NCBI GenBank assembly: GCA_025351355.1
Contig: JANXWC010000054.1
Location: 1 to 33,071 of the forward strand
DNA length: 33,071 nt
Direction of reading: 5' to 3'
DNA from: Hyphomicrobiaceae bacterium
Lineage (GTDB): Bacteria; Pseudomonadota; Alphaproteobacteria; Rhizobiales; Hyphomicrobiaceae
Part shown: positions 21,682-29,670 of the stretch, piece by piece
How positions within the stretch are numbered: the first letter of the stretch is position 1
Layout of the letters: each line of letters starts with the position of its first letter
Translations under genes and position numbers: made by a program
The notes under the pieces: generated by a model
Told to the model about the DNA's origin: nothing
Database searches by the model: none
What the model saw: only the letters and a program-made list of their open reading frames with translations

Positions 21682-23436
21682 TCAGGTACCAAAGCGGTGG
21701 ACGGTCGGCGCGGGATCCCCAGCGCCCTCGATCGGTGCCAGCAGCCGTGTCGGCAGATCCCGGCCACGTGCCACGCCAATTACCTCGATCTGACCTTCCA
21801 CACCGCGCACATTGATTTTGGTTGCTGCCAACTCGTTGTCGATCCAGCCGGCGTGTCGCGCCACGTCGCGCGACAGCACGATTTGGCAGCCTTTCTCCTT
21901 GGCGATGCTTTCGAGGCGGCTGGCCACGTTGACAACCGTTCCGACGACCGTCAATTCGACTGAGTTGCCATAGCCAATCCGCCCGACAAGTAGTGGGCCG
22001 GCGTGAATGCCGATCCCGATCCTGAGCGGCTGTCCGATTTCCGCTTCCAGCTTGGCATTGACATGATCGAGCGCGAGGTCGATGTCGCGAGCGGCCCGCA
22101 ATGCCTGGCGGCAACCGGCTTCAACGCCCAGCCGTTGGCCAAAGACCGCCAGCAACCCATCCCCCATCACCTTGTCGATCCAACCTCCATTTCCGGTAAT
22201 GGCCAAGCCGGCTCCGGCAAAGAATTGGTTGAGAATGTAGACCACGTCATACGGCAAACGGCCATTCGACAGGTTTGTGAAATCGCGCAAGTCCAGAAAC
22301 AGCACTGCAAGCGGCTTCTCAACGCCGGCCGAATCCGTTTCCTCAAGAAATGCCGCGTCCGGCCCCGTGCTCGCAGCCCGCAACAGTCGCGTCACTGTCA
22401 GTGGATGGTTGGGCCTGATCTGGCAAGCCAGTCGAATATTCGACGGGGCCGCGATACTCGCCAACGTCAGAGTTTCCGGAAATACTGGCGGCGGCAGGCT
22501 TTCGCCACCCTCTTCGATCCGCACGCGGCAGGTCGAGCAGCGCGCACGGCCACCGCAGACAGACGCGTGTGGCACACCGTTCATGCGGCTGATTTCCAAC
22601 AGCGTGGCGCCCGGCGCTACGTTCACAACCGGGCCGCCGATGTAGCGAATGGCAACCTTTTTTACAGTCGACCGCTTATACTTGCCCCAGGCAATGACGC
22701 CAGCCGATGCAACAAGCAGTCCTGCGAAAATGACCCGCACCAGGTCGCGATACTGGCCAAGCCTGTCAGACGCGACGGCGTCGGGCCAGGACGTGGCCTG
22801 TTTGACGCGATCAAATATGGCGGGATCGCCGATAGTCGAGGCGACAACGCGTCCTGCGACCATGAACCCACCCAGTGCCGCCAGCGGAATAGCGATAGCG
22901 ATGAACAGTAGAATGGGCTGGATGGTGCGGTAAATCGGCGATAGACGCAGCCAATGGTGAATGCCGATACAGCCGTGCAGCCAGACGATCGCCAACAGCA
23001 AACTCTGCGTTATGGCCGATGCGGGCCACAGTTTGGCAAGTTCGTAAAGATAGGTGTCCTGGACGCCCAAAAATGTATGCGCGACGCGCGTGTTGACGAT
23101 ATGCGGCAACAACAGAAACGGGATCAAAAGGCCCAATCCGATTTGGGCAAGCTCCCAGGCCGGCAGCCGCAACGTCGAACGTCCCGACAGTTTGTAAAGG
23201 CCATGTCCCATGTGGAACAGCAGCGCGGCGAGCAGAATGATGCCGCCCGGAAGCGATCGGGTAACGACCCATCGCCATTCCTGGACCGTCACCATCGTAT
23301 CCAGATTGATCAGACCAAGTGCGTGATTGAGAAAATGCGTTCCGGCAAACAGGAAAAGAACAAGCCCGCAAGCCAAGCTGATTTTCTGCAGCACTGCGCC
23401 CCGCTGCAACACCTGATACTCGCTTGAATTCCACAT
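21682..23436 (-). CDS. Membrane adenylate cyclase with [2Fe-2S] ferredoxin domain (CyaC-like)
   Basis: The ATG at 23436 (GAGG 8 bases upstream) gives 584 residues. Residues 15-250 form about six membrane helices rich in His (34, 38, 75, 78, 112, 120, 154, 160, 161), like the succinate-dehydrogenase-type diheme anchor of S. meliloti CyaC. Residues 260-350 are a plant-type ferredoxin domain with Cys294, Cys300, Cys303 and Cys338. Residues 374-560 form a class III cyclase domain with metal Asp382 and Asp426, purine-selecting Lys422 and Thr500, and transition-state Asn503 and Arg507. The Lys/Thr pair points to ATP as substrate (class IIIb). All catalytic residues are present, so an active enzyme making cAMP under redox control is likely. 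It lies 92 bases downstream of the kinase-like gene on the same strand. Confidence 0.9.
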   Translation of the reverse strand: MWNSSEYQVLQRGAVLQKISLACGLVLFLFAGTHFLNHALGLINLDTMVTVQEWRWVVTRSLPGGIILLAALLFHMGHGLYKLSGRSTLRLPAWELAQIGLGLLIPFLLLPHIVNTRVAHTFLGVQDTYLYELAKLWPASAITQSLLLAIVWLHGCIGIHHWLRLSPIYRTIQPILLFIAIAIPLAALGGFMVAGRVVASTIGDPAIFDRVKQATSWPDAVASDRLGQYRDLVRVIFAGLLVASAGVIAWGKYKRSTVKKVAIRYIGGPVVNVAPGATLLEISRMNGVPHASVCGGRARCSTCRVRIEEGGESLPPPVFPETLTLASIAAPSNIRLACQIRPNHPLTVTRLLRAASTGPDAAFLEETDSAGVEKPLAVLFLDLRDFTNLSNGRLPYDVVYILNQFFAGAGLAITGNGGWIDKVMGDGLLAVFGQRLGVEAGCRQALRAARDIDLALDHVNAKLEAEIGQPLRIGIGIHAGPLLVGRIGYGNSVELTVVGTVVNVASRLESIAKEKGCQIVLSRDVARHAGWIDNELAATKINVRGVEGQIEVIGVARGRDLPTRLLAPIEGAGDPAPTVHRFGT

Positions 23437-23528
23437 TATCAGGTCCTCTTTGCATCCATATGCACAGCACCAGCTTGAAACATCCAATCACTCCCAACAA
23501 GACATCCTTCTTAGCGCTCTCCGGTTCA

Positions 23529-25640
23529 CTACGGTGAAATGTCCCGCACGACACGAAATCCGACAATCTCGTCCCGAATATTGGGCGCGCTGGCGATGCG
23601 CGCCGCAGATCGGACCACACCGCCGTTGTCGCGCCACGATCCGCCCCGCAGAACCCTTTGATCGACCGACGTGCACGCCGTGGTGAGGTCGCCCGGGCGC
23701 GGCAGGCTATTTCTGAAGCAATCAGCCGTCCATTCCCAGACATTCCCGAGCATATCGTAAAGGCCGAAGGCATTTGGCTTGAAGCTTCCCACCGGTGCCG
23801 TCTCGGCAAAACCGTCATGGCAATTTACCACACTCCAATCGGGATTGGCGGCCTTTGCGTCGAGGTCGGCCACATTGGCAAAACGACACAGCTCATTTTC
23901 GTCGTCACCGAAAAAGTAGCGGGGTTGTATGCCCTCCCTTACCAGCGCGCGCGTGGCAAACTCCCGCTCCTGCTCGGTCGGCAGCCGGTAACGCTGCCCG
24001 GTTTTGCGCCCGAGCCAAGCCACGTACGCCTGTGCATCGTCCCAGTTCACGCACACAACGGGATGGCGATCGTCCTGATCGAACCCTGGATGGTGCCATG
24101 CGAGGTCGGGGAAAAGCTGCCAAGAGCCATAGCGCGCATAGCAACCTAATTCGATCTTTTGCCCGGCTTGCCTGACGAAATCGGTAAACTCGGCCAACGT
24201 CACCGAGTAACGGCCGATGGCAAAAGGGCGAGGCAGTGACACCGCCACGCGCTCACCACCCGGGCCCGCCGTATCATCCTCGTCCTCACCACGGCCCGGC
24301 TCCGACGTTGGCGACCCCATCAAAAACGACCCGGCCGGCACGACCGCCAGCTCGGGGCACGTCGGGCAATCGCGAAAAGCCACACCCGCGCCGGGCTTCC
24401 GCCAAATGGTTGCTCCCGCCAGCGCAATCTTGATAAAGCCGAACTCCTGCAGGCGGCGCTCGATGCGTTCACGCTGCGCCGGATCGGTTTCAGCCGCCTT
24501 GAGTAAGAGCTGCGGATCGGCGCTGCTATCAATCTCGCGGCTGCCAAGGACGAGAGTTGCCGCCTGGTCCGGCACCTTGGTTGATCGGGACGGCGACCTC
24601 AAAGCGAAGAACGCGCCCAGCCCGCCGGCAATGACAACCAGCGCCAGCGCCGGAGCCAACCAACGCGAAATCTGACCCGGTTTTGCGTCAGCGGAAATTA
24701 GCTTCGAAGCCCCTGTTGGTGTTTTTTTCCGGCCTTTGTTGTGCAGGGGGACGGGGATATCGACTTGCTCAAACAAGTCCGACCGCAACGCAGCGATGCT
24801 TTGCTGACGCCGGCTTGGATCGAGCGACATCGCCTTGTCGATCGCCTTCAAGAACTTTACGCGATAAAGACCGGCTAGTGCGGCAACCGCTGTCTGCATT
24901 TCGTCGGTGTGATTGCGGGTGATCACATCGGTCGGGCCGCGCCCCGTCACCGCACGATACATGACAGCTGCGATGCCATAGACGTCCGTCCACGGCCCTT
25001 GGGCGGCCTCATCAAAAACGTGTTGCTCAGGCGGAGAATAACCGGGCCTCACGAAGGTGTGCATTGCGCGCGTACTGCAAGCTATGGCCGCGCGTGTCTC
25101 GCCGAAGTCGATCAATACTGGCAGGTTGTCTTTGGCACGCATCAACACATGCTCGGGCGTGATGTCGAGATGCCAGATGCCCTGGGCATGGGTCGTCTCC
25201 AAGGCGTCCAACAGCGTGCCGCATACGCGATCCATCTCAACAGACGAGGGTTGGCGCGGCAATGAATTGACCCAATTCACAAAGCTTTGCCCGTGCACAT
25301 ACTCGCGCACGATGTAGGCGGTTCCGTTTTGCTTGAACGCGGTCCGCACAGCCGCGATGGCCGGGTGCTCGATCTTTGCCAGTATCGCTGCCTCCTTGAG
25401 AACCCGCACGCCTCCTGCGGTAAAGGCACCACGCAGCACCTCCTGACGCGCCTCGACTTCACCGTCCTCCCGGCGCCTAGCCAGAACAGCAGGCAGGTAC
25501 TCCTTGATGACGACCGTTTCTTCGGTCTCCTGATCCGTCGCCAGATAGGTAAGCCAGAACGTGCCCTCGCCGATCACACTCTCCAGCCGGTATCGGCTGT
25601 CGAGGACAGAGCCAATTGTGAGAGGTTCACGATCAGTCAT
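23529..25640 (-). CDS. Membrane-anchored Ser/Thr kinase-like protein fused to an FGE-sulfatase-like domain
   Basis: The product has 703 residues. The N-terminal kinase fold (15-290) has a glycine loop IGEGTFWLTYLA (23-34), ATP Lys46 in VVIKEYLP, catalytic loop HLDITPEH (156-163), LIDFGETR (176-182) and GYSPPEQH. HRD is changed to HLD and the Mg-binding Asn to His163, so activity may be weak or absent. One membrane helix lies at about 326-346. The C-terminal FGE/SUMF1-like domain (about 428-700) shows VPAGSFLMGSPTSEPG, RYSVTLAEFTDFV, HPVVCVNWDDAQAYVAWL, YRLPTEQEREFA, GLYDMLGNVWEWTADC and RVLRGGSWRDNGG. It lacks the Cys pair after GGSW found in true formylglycine-generating enzymes, so it is unlikely to activate the sulfatase at 3151. 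Probable envelope signalling or scaffold role, upstream of the cyclase. Confidence 0.9.
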   Translation of the reverse strand: MTDREPLTIGSVLDSRYRLESVIGEGTFWLTYLATDQETEETVVIKEYLPAVLARRREDGEVEARQEVLRGAFTAGGVRVLKEAAILAKIEHPAIAAVRTAFKQNGTAYIVREYVHGQSFVNWVNSLPRQPSSVEMDRVCGTLLDALETTHAQGIWHLDITPEHVLMRAKDNLPVLIDFGETRAAIACSTRAMHTFVRPGYSPPEQHVFDEAAQGPWTDVYGIAAVMYRAVTGRGPTDVITRNHTDEMQTAVAALAGLYRVKFLKAIDKAMSLDPSRRQQSIAALRSDLFEQVDIPVPLHNKGRKKTPTGASKLISADAKPGQISRWLAPALALVVIAGGLGAFFALRSPSRSTKVPDQAATLVLGSREIDSSADPQLLLKAAETDPAQRERIERRLQEFGFIKIALAGATIWRKPGAGVAFRDCPTCPELAVVPAGSFLMGSPTSEPGRGEDEDDTAGPGGERVAVSLPRPFAIGRYSVTLAEFTDFVRQAGQKIELGCYARYGSWQLFPDLAWHHPGFDQDDRHPVVCVNWDDAQAYVAWLGRKTGQRYRLPTEQEREFATRALVREGIQPRYFFGDDENELCRFANVADLDAKAANPDWSVVNCHDGFAETAPVGSFKPNAFGLYDMLGNVWEWTADCFRNSLPRPGDLTTACTSVDQRVLRGGSWRDNGGVVRSAARIASAPNIRDEIVGFRVVRDISP

Positions 25641-25875
25641 AATGGGCCCCGGAGACGTTTAGACAGCACAGGAACGATCATGCCGAAATCCTTGGCTCTC
25701 GGCACACGTGTATCGCTAGGGTCGTTCCGTTTTGGTTGAACCGCGGAACAACCCTAGCCCTGTGTTGTGTCGTGCTTCGTATCGGAAAACCGCTTCACAC
25801 CCCAGATCTTCGTCCGGGGCATGCTTTGTCCGGAGGCACTCTAACGCAGGACGAGCGCTGCCTTGAAGGCGTCTC
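25641..25875. other. Intergenic region upstream of the kinase-like gene
   Basis: No gene is seen on either strand. It must hold the promoter of the kinase/cyclase unit (minus strand). An imperfect palindrome GTTGAACCGCGGAACAAC lies at about 25735-25752. Its arms differ from the TGTTCC dyad and I do not assign it. Confidence 0.4.
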
Positions 25876-25908
25876 ATACCGACGGTCAAAAAGAATGACC
25901 GTCGGCAT
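25876..25908. repeat. Short palindromic repeat, first of a tandem pair
   Basis: ATACCGACGGTCA pairs with TGACCGTCGGCAT (13-bp stem, one wobble) around a 7-base loop AAAAGAA. It has the same core CGGTCA-N7-TGACCG as the copies at 25955 and 14817. It is probably a REP-like intergenic element that may also act as a transcript-end hairpin. Confidence 0.7.
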
Positions 25909-25954
25909 CAGATTCTTTGTTTGCGCGCGGCCGCCCCACCAACCCCGCGCGCGC

Positions 25955-25987
25955 ATACCATCGGTCAAGAATAATGACCGCTGGTAT
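25955..25987. repeat. Short palindromic repeat, second of a tandem pair, touching a stop codon
   Basis: ATACCATCGGTCA pairs with TGACCGCTGGTAT (13-bp stem, one mismatch) around the loop AGAATAA. Bases 25962-25985 equal the reverse complement of 14817-14840. The right end overlaps the stop codon of the OmpA-domain gene (25987-25989, minus strand), so it may stop or stabilise that transcript. Confidence 0.7.
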
Positions 25988-27216
25988 CAGGTACATTGTG
26001 CCAGCTTGAATTCCACTCGCCGGTCAGCGGCATCGCTGCCATCATCGCGTGCAGTCCCAACCAAGTTCTCGCGCGAGCCGACACCGTGGGTGACAATACG
26101 CCCCGCGAGCCCTGGCACAGCGGCTGTCAGCCGCGCTTTCAACGCGACGCTACGTAGCGATGAAAGCTTCTCGTTGGCTGCTTCGGTGCCTGTCCGGCTG
26201 GTGTGGCCGACGATGTCCAGGCACGAGGCGCTGGCCGCCACGCGCTTGGCAAGTTGAGCAATCCACATCGGATATTGCGCCGACAGTTGCTTGTCCCGGA
26301 CGAACGTCGCTTTGCCCGGCTCGAACAGGAAACGGACACCAAGCCGATTGGTCTTGAGGCTGTAGTCGATCAACTTTCCGAACGCATCGGTCATCGCCTG
26401 ACTGTTGTGCATCCTCATGTTGGCGAGATAAACCCCATTATAGGCCCGCAGCTGATCGCCCCCGTCCGTATTGAGGGCCGACTGGTACAGCTCGAGCGAC
26501 GACTTGTACTTGCGCGCGTCGTACGCCTTGATGCCTTCACCAATCAAAGCCGAGGCCAGCATTCGATTGGTGTAGGCAGGGTCGATCTTTTCTTGCAACT
26601 TGGTGCCCTGGCACGTCTTAATGTAGGCGTCCGTCGCCGGATCCCGCGCCCAGACAGGCGTTTCGTTGAAAAACCCGACCGGGGTCGGATTGACACCTTG
26701 CAAAGTCGAACGTGCGACACCCTTGGCAACGACCGCCTGTGATCTGAGATCGGCAAAGGTGAGACAAACTCGATAAGCATCGCGAGGGGCGCTGACCTGC
26801 CCCGCATTGTTGATGGCCGTGAATGTGCCGACCAGCACCAGCGGAGTGCGCGAAAGAAACACATTCATGAACGGCTGCGGCTCGAATTTGGCGAACTTGG
26901 TTCTGGCGATATCAAGGATACGTTGCTCGATCGTACGCGAAGCCACGGACTGCACGCCAGTAACCCCATCGATGAGCGGGTCGATCACAAACTCGATTTT
27001 GTCGGCACTGCCCATCACCGCAGCCGCTTTCTCAAACAGCGCTGACGCCGCAGCATCGACAGCCTGCTCAAACGGAAGCGGGATCGGGGCTGGGGCCGCC
27101 GCGACTTGCGGGCTCGCCGCCTGCCCGAAGGCAACGGAGGCCAGCCACATTTGCGACAGGACGACCGCACTCGATATTTTTGCTGTTGTCCACATTCTGC
27201 CAATACCCGAAATCAT
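25987..27216 (-). CDS. Periplasmic protein with C-terminal OmpA-like domain
   Basis: I prefer the ATG at 27216, which gives 409 residues with a signal peptide (h-region ISSAVVLSQMWLASVAFGQA). ATG 27240 is equally possible, and the frame stays open to 27417 without signal-like sequence. The N-terminal half (about 45-210) is a domain with VIDPLIDGVTGVQSVASRTI and VGTFTAINNAG, which I know from proteins next to FGE-kinase genes in rhizobia but cannot name. A TPR-like helical part (about 235-300) carries YDARKYKSSLELYQSALNT. The C-terminal OmpA-like part has DIVGHTSRTGTEAANEKLS and DAADRRVEFKLAQC, with the Asp/Arg pair kept in degenerate form. The gene lies between the Sel1-repeat gene and the kinase-like gene on one strand and probably acts with them in envelope sensing. 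Confidence 0.82.
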   Translation of the reverse strand: MISGIGRMWTTAKISSAVVLSQMWLASVAFGQAASPQVAAAPAPIPLPFEQAVDAAASALFEKAAAVMGSADKIEFVIDPLIDGVTGVQSVASRTIEQRILDIARTKFAKFEPQPFMNVFLSRTPLVLVGTFTAINNAGQVSAPRDAYRVCLTFADLRSQAVVAKGVARSTLQGVNPTPVGFFNETPVWARDPATDAYIKTCQGTKLQEKIDPAYTNRMLASALIGEGIKAYDARKYKSSLELYQSALNTDGGDQLRAYNGVYLANMRMHNSQAMTDAFGKLIDYSLKTNRLGVRFLFEPGKATFVRDKQLSAQYPMWIAQLAKRVAASASCLDIVGHTSRTGTEAANEKLSSLRSVALKARLTAAVPGLAGRIVTHGVGSRENLVGTARDDGSDAADRRVEFKLAQCT

Positions 27217-27466
27217 GGTTGACGTTCCAAACCCGTTCATCGCACGGATCCAAAGGGTTTGTGTTACACTCGGGACGTTGAAATGCACGGCAATTGGAGC
27301 CCGTTTGCCTGCGCCGTCAAGACGGCTCGAGTGGTCGTGGCTAAAGTGCACCCCGCCAACCCAGCCCAAAACGGCCAACCTGCTCTGGCCGCCGGCCAAG
27401 GTTAATATTTCGGTCACTCGAGTGCTTGCGGCGCAGGTGCGAGGGTTTTCCCAAAAGCGGCAGACC

Positions 27467-29155
27467 CTAACCCGGCTTTTTCAGATAGGTGTCGACCGCT
27501 GCACGGATTTTATCATCCCACCGCTCATCGATCGGGCCGTCGTAAAGAGCGAGGCCGGAGAGTTCACGCTTGATGTCTAAGCGGGTGCCGGGACTGAGGA
27601 CAATTCCCGGGCTTCCGAGGGCATTCTGCGACCATGAATGTCCAAGTTTCGCCGATTGCAGCACGAGGTGGGCCGCGCGCTTCGTATCCATGGAGCCCCC
27701 GTCGCCCCGGTCGAGAAGAATGGCTACGTGTTGCATTGCATCCAGATTACCTGCGGCGGCGGCCTTCTCGAACCAAGTCCGCGCTTTGGCGACATCGGGG
27801 GCGGTGCCCCATCCATTCATGTCCATCATTCCGAGCTCATTCATACTGGCAGCAAAGCTACCGGCCGCAGCCTTCAGGTACCAACTGCGGGCTTGCGTGT
27901 AATCTTGCGCAACTCCCCAGCCGTGACGATAGATGGAGCCAAGATTATGCATGCCGGCGACATTGTTGGCCGCGGCGGCCTTCTCGAACCACTCCCGCGC
28001 CTTGATGAAATCTTTAGGAACGCCTTGTCCGTAGAGATAGAGCCAGCCCGTCCAGGTCATTGCCGATCCATTGCCAATCAACGCCGACTTTTCGTACCAT
28101 TGGCGCGCAGCGACATAGTCCTGCGGACCGGCAAGACCCTTTTGGGCGAGCCAACCCAGCCAGAACATGGCATGCTCATCGCTTTGTGCAGCGGCCTTTT
28201 CAAACCAATCTCGCGCTTTAGCATAGTCCAGTGGAACGCCTCTGCCCTCCCGATACAAGCCACCCAATGCACTCATGGCAGCACCATCACCTGCGGCGGC
28301 GCGTCGTTCGAAGCGGGCGTGCGTCGCCGCGTCATCGCGCTTGATGACACCCGAGAGTTCTAACCCCAGATAACCGAATGCAAGCGCGACATATCCAAAC
28401 GTCAAGACGGCGAACATGACTTTAAAGCGCTGGTCGGTCGTGCGGGTGTTGGCAGCGATCATGCCGGTGCGGGCTTGATACAGATTGCGACCGGCCTGGA
28501 TGGCGAAGCCAAGCGCCAACGCCAGACAATATTCAGGCTGAAGATTATCGACAAAACCGATCCGATCCTTCGATGAAATGAGCGCGTAACCGGCGATGGC
28601 TGCACTTGCCACGCCATAGATCACACCACTGATGAGACCCTGCCGGCGGATAGCCGGACGGTCACCGGAGGTCCGCATCGCCCACAGCACGTCGGCGTTG
28701 GAGATGCGCTCCCTTGCCGGCGTCGCCGTGGCCAGGATCGGTTGGAGTTTTTGGCGTTGCCGTTTGGCGGCATAGTGCAAGCCAGTCAGCGTGGCCGCCA
28801 TCACGATCAGCAGAGCGGCGGCGGCGAAACTACTTGCCGTTTCAGCCGCCGGATATCGGAGGCCGTACAGGTTGAGCAAACTCGCTACCATTGCCAAGAT
28901 CGACAACGCTATTACGCCAAAACCCAACACTTGCGATATCCGCCATTCCCGCGTCTGGACTTTGGGAACGAGCGCGGCGACGATCTCAATTTGATGCGCC
29001 TCGGTCACCTGAAAATGGTCAGCACGGCCGAATATCCAGGGGTTGGGTGCACGATAGATCAAGCCGTCGGCAGTCTGTCTAAAGTATGCCGCCTTTATCA
29101 AATCTTCTCGCCGTTTCACGAGCGCGTCCTGGCGTTGCACTTGCGGGTTTATCAT
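27467..29155 (-). CDS. Membrane protein with Sel1-like (TPR-type) repeats
   Basis: The ATG at 29155 with GGAG 6 bases upstream gives 562 residues. Earlier Met codons lack a ribosome site. The N-terminal 75 residues are cytosolic-like (DGLIYRAPNPWIFGRADHF). About five membrane helices follow between 78 and 265. From about 285 to 500 there are some six Sel1 repeats of roughly 36 residues with the pattern AMxxLGxLYxxGxGVxxDYxKARxWFEKAA. The last 50 residues (LSGLALYDGPIDERWDDKIR) resemble a degenerate peptidoglycan-binding domain. Sel1 proteins are scaffolds for signalling or envelope complexes. The gene is first in the minus-strand group with the OmpA-domain, kinase-like and cyclase genes, 250 bp upstream of the OmpA-domain start. 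Confidence 0.87.
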   Translation of the reverse strand: MINPQVQRQDALVKRREDLIKAAYFRQTADGLIYRAPNPWIFGRADHFQVTEAHQIEIVAALVPKVQTREWRISQVLGFGVIALSILAMVASLLNLYGLRYPAAETASSFAAAALLIVMAATLTGLHYAAKRQRQKLQPILATATPARERISNADVLWAMRTSGDRPAIRRQGLISGVIYGVASAAIAGYALISSKDRIGFVDNLQPEYCLALALGFAIQAGRNLYQARTGMIAANTRTTDQRFKVMFAVLTFGYVALAFGYLGLELSGVIKRDDAATHARFERRAAAGDGAAMSALGGLYREGRGVPLDYAKARDWFEKAAAQSDEHAMFWLGWLAQKGLAGPQDYVAARQWYEKSALIGNGSAMTWTGWLYLYGQGVPKDFIKAREWFEKAAAANNVAGMHNLGSIYRHGWGVAQDYTQARSWYLKAAAGSFAASMNELGMMDMNGWGTAPDVAKARTWFEKAAAAGNLDAMQHVAILLDRGDGGSMDTKRAAHLVLQSAKLGHSWSQNALGSPGIVLSPGTRLDIKRELSGLALYDGPIDERWDDKIRAAVDTYLKKPG

Positions 29156-29670
29156 GGGTCGCTCCAACACGAAGGGTTCGAGCATGATGATTGAAAAAAG
29201 GCGCACCCGCTGTGCCACGAGGAACAAGGAGAATGTTGCGCCATTTTTTGCAACGCTGTGGCCAAACCAGTGCGATGACATTGCACTGGGCGAACATATT
29301 ACATCGGCGAACCGGTCTGATCTGGTGCGACACTTGCCGTTGTTTCAGGTCGGCGTGCTCGCATTGGAAATGCTGCTAGTCTTCCTATGTCACGAGCGAT
29401 TGGATAATCCGCGACGAAACCGCAGGCAACACGGACAGCGCGGCACGCGGTTGGCAAGCGGTCGAGTGGAGCTGCCGCACGAGCTCTCTCCTACCGGGAA
29501 CGGCTGCTTACGAAAGCACGCCGGTCCACGGAGTGGTTAATTTGGATTCGTCTGGTTCCTAAAAATAGCTGGCAAAGGCAGGGGCGACCGTCGTCGTGGC
29601 CGCGACGGCGGTCCTTATTCATTCGGTGAGCGACATGTTCGTGCTAATATTGCCCTTCGGTTTGCCGAAG
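29156..29670. other. Intergenic region without a recognisable gene
   Basis: A plus-strand frame at 29154-29540 lacks a convincing ribosome site, codon pattern or motif and is not called. The part next to 29155 must hold the promoter of the Sel1-repeat gene. The rest lies downstream of the MddA-like gene. No strong hairpin with a T-run was noticed. Confidence 0.4.

Noticed and set aside
23529-25640. The FGE-like domain as the activator of the sulfatase at 3151
   Set aside because: The catalytic Cys pair is missing, the domain is predicted to lie outside the cytoplasm and the genes are 19 kb apart.
25735-25752. GTTGAACCGCGGAACAAC palindrome as a version of the TGTTCC dyad
   Set aside because: Only one arm contains GGAACA and the symmetry centre differs, so it does not fit the 6-4-6 pattern.
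29154-29540. Plus-strand frame of 128 codons in the gap after the Sel1 gene
   Set aside because: It overlaps the promoter side of the Sel1 gene, lacks a ribosome site and has no recognisable motif or gene-like composition.
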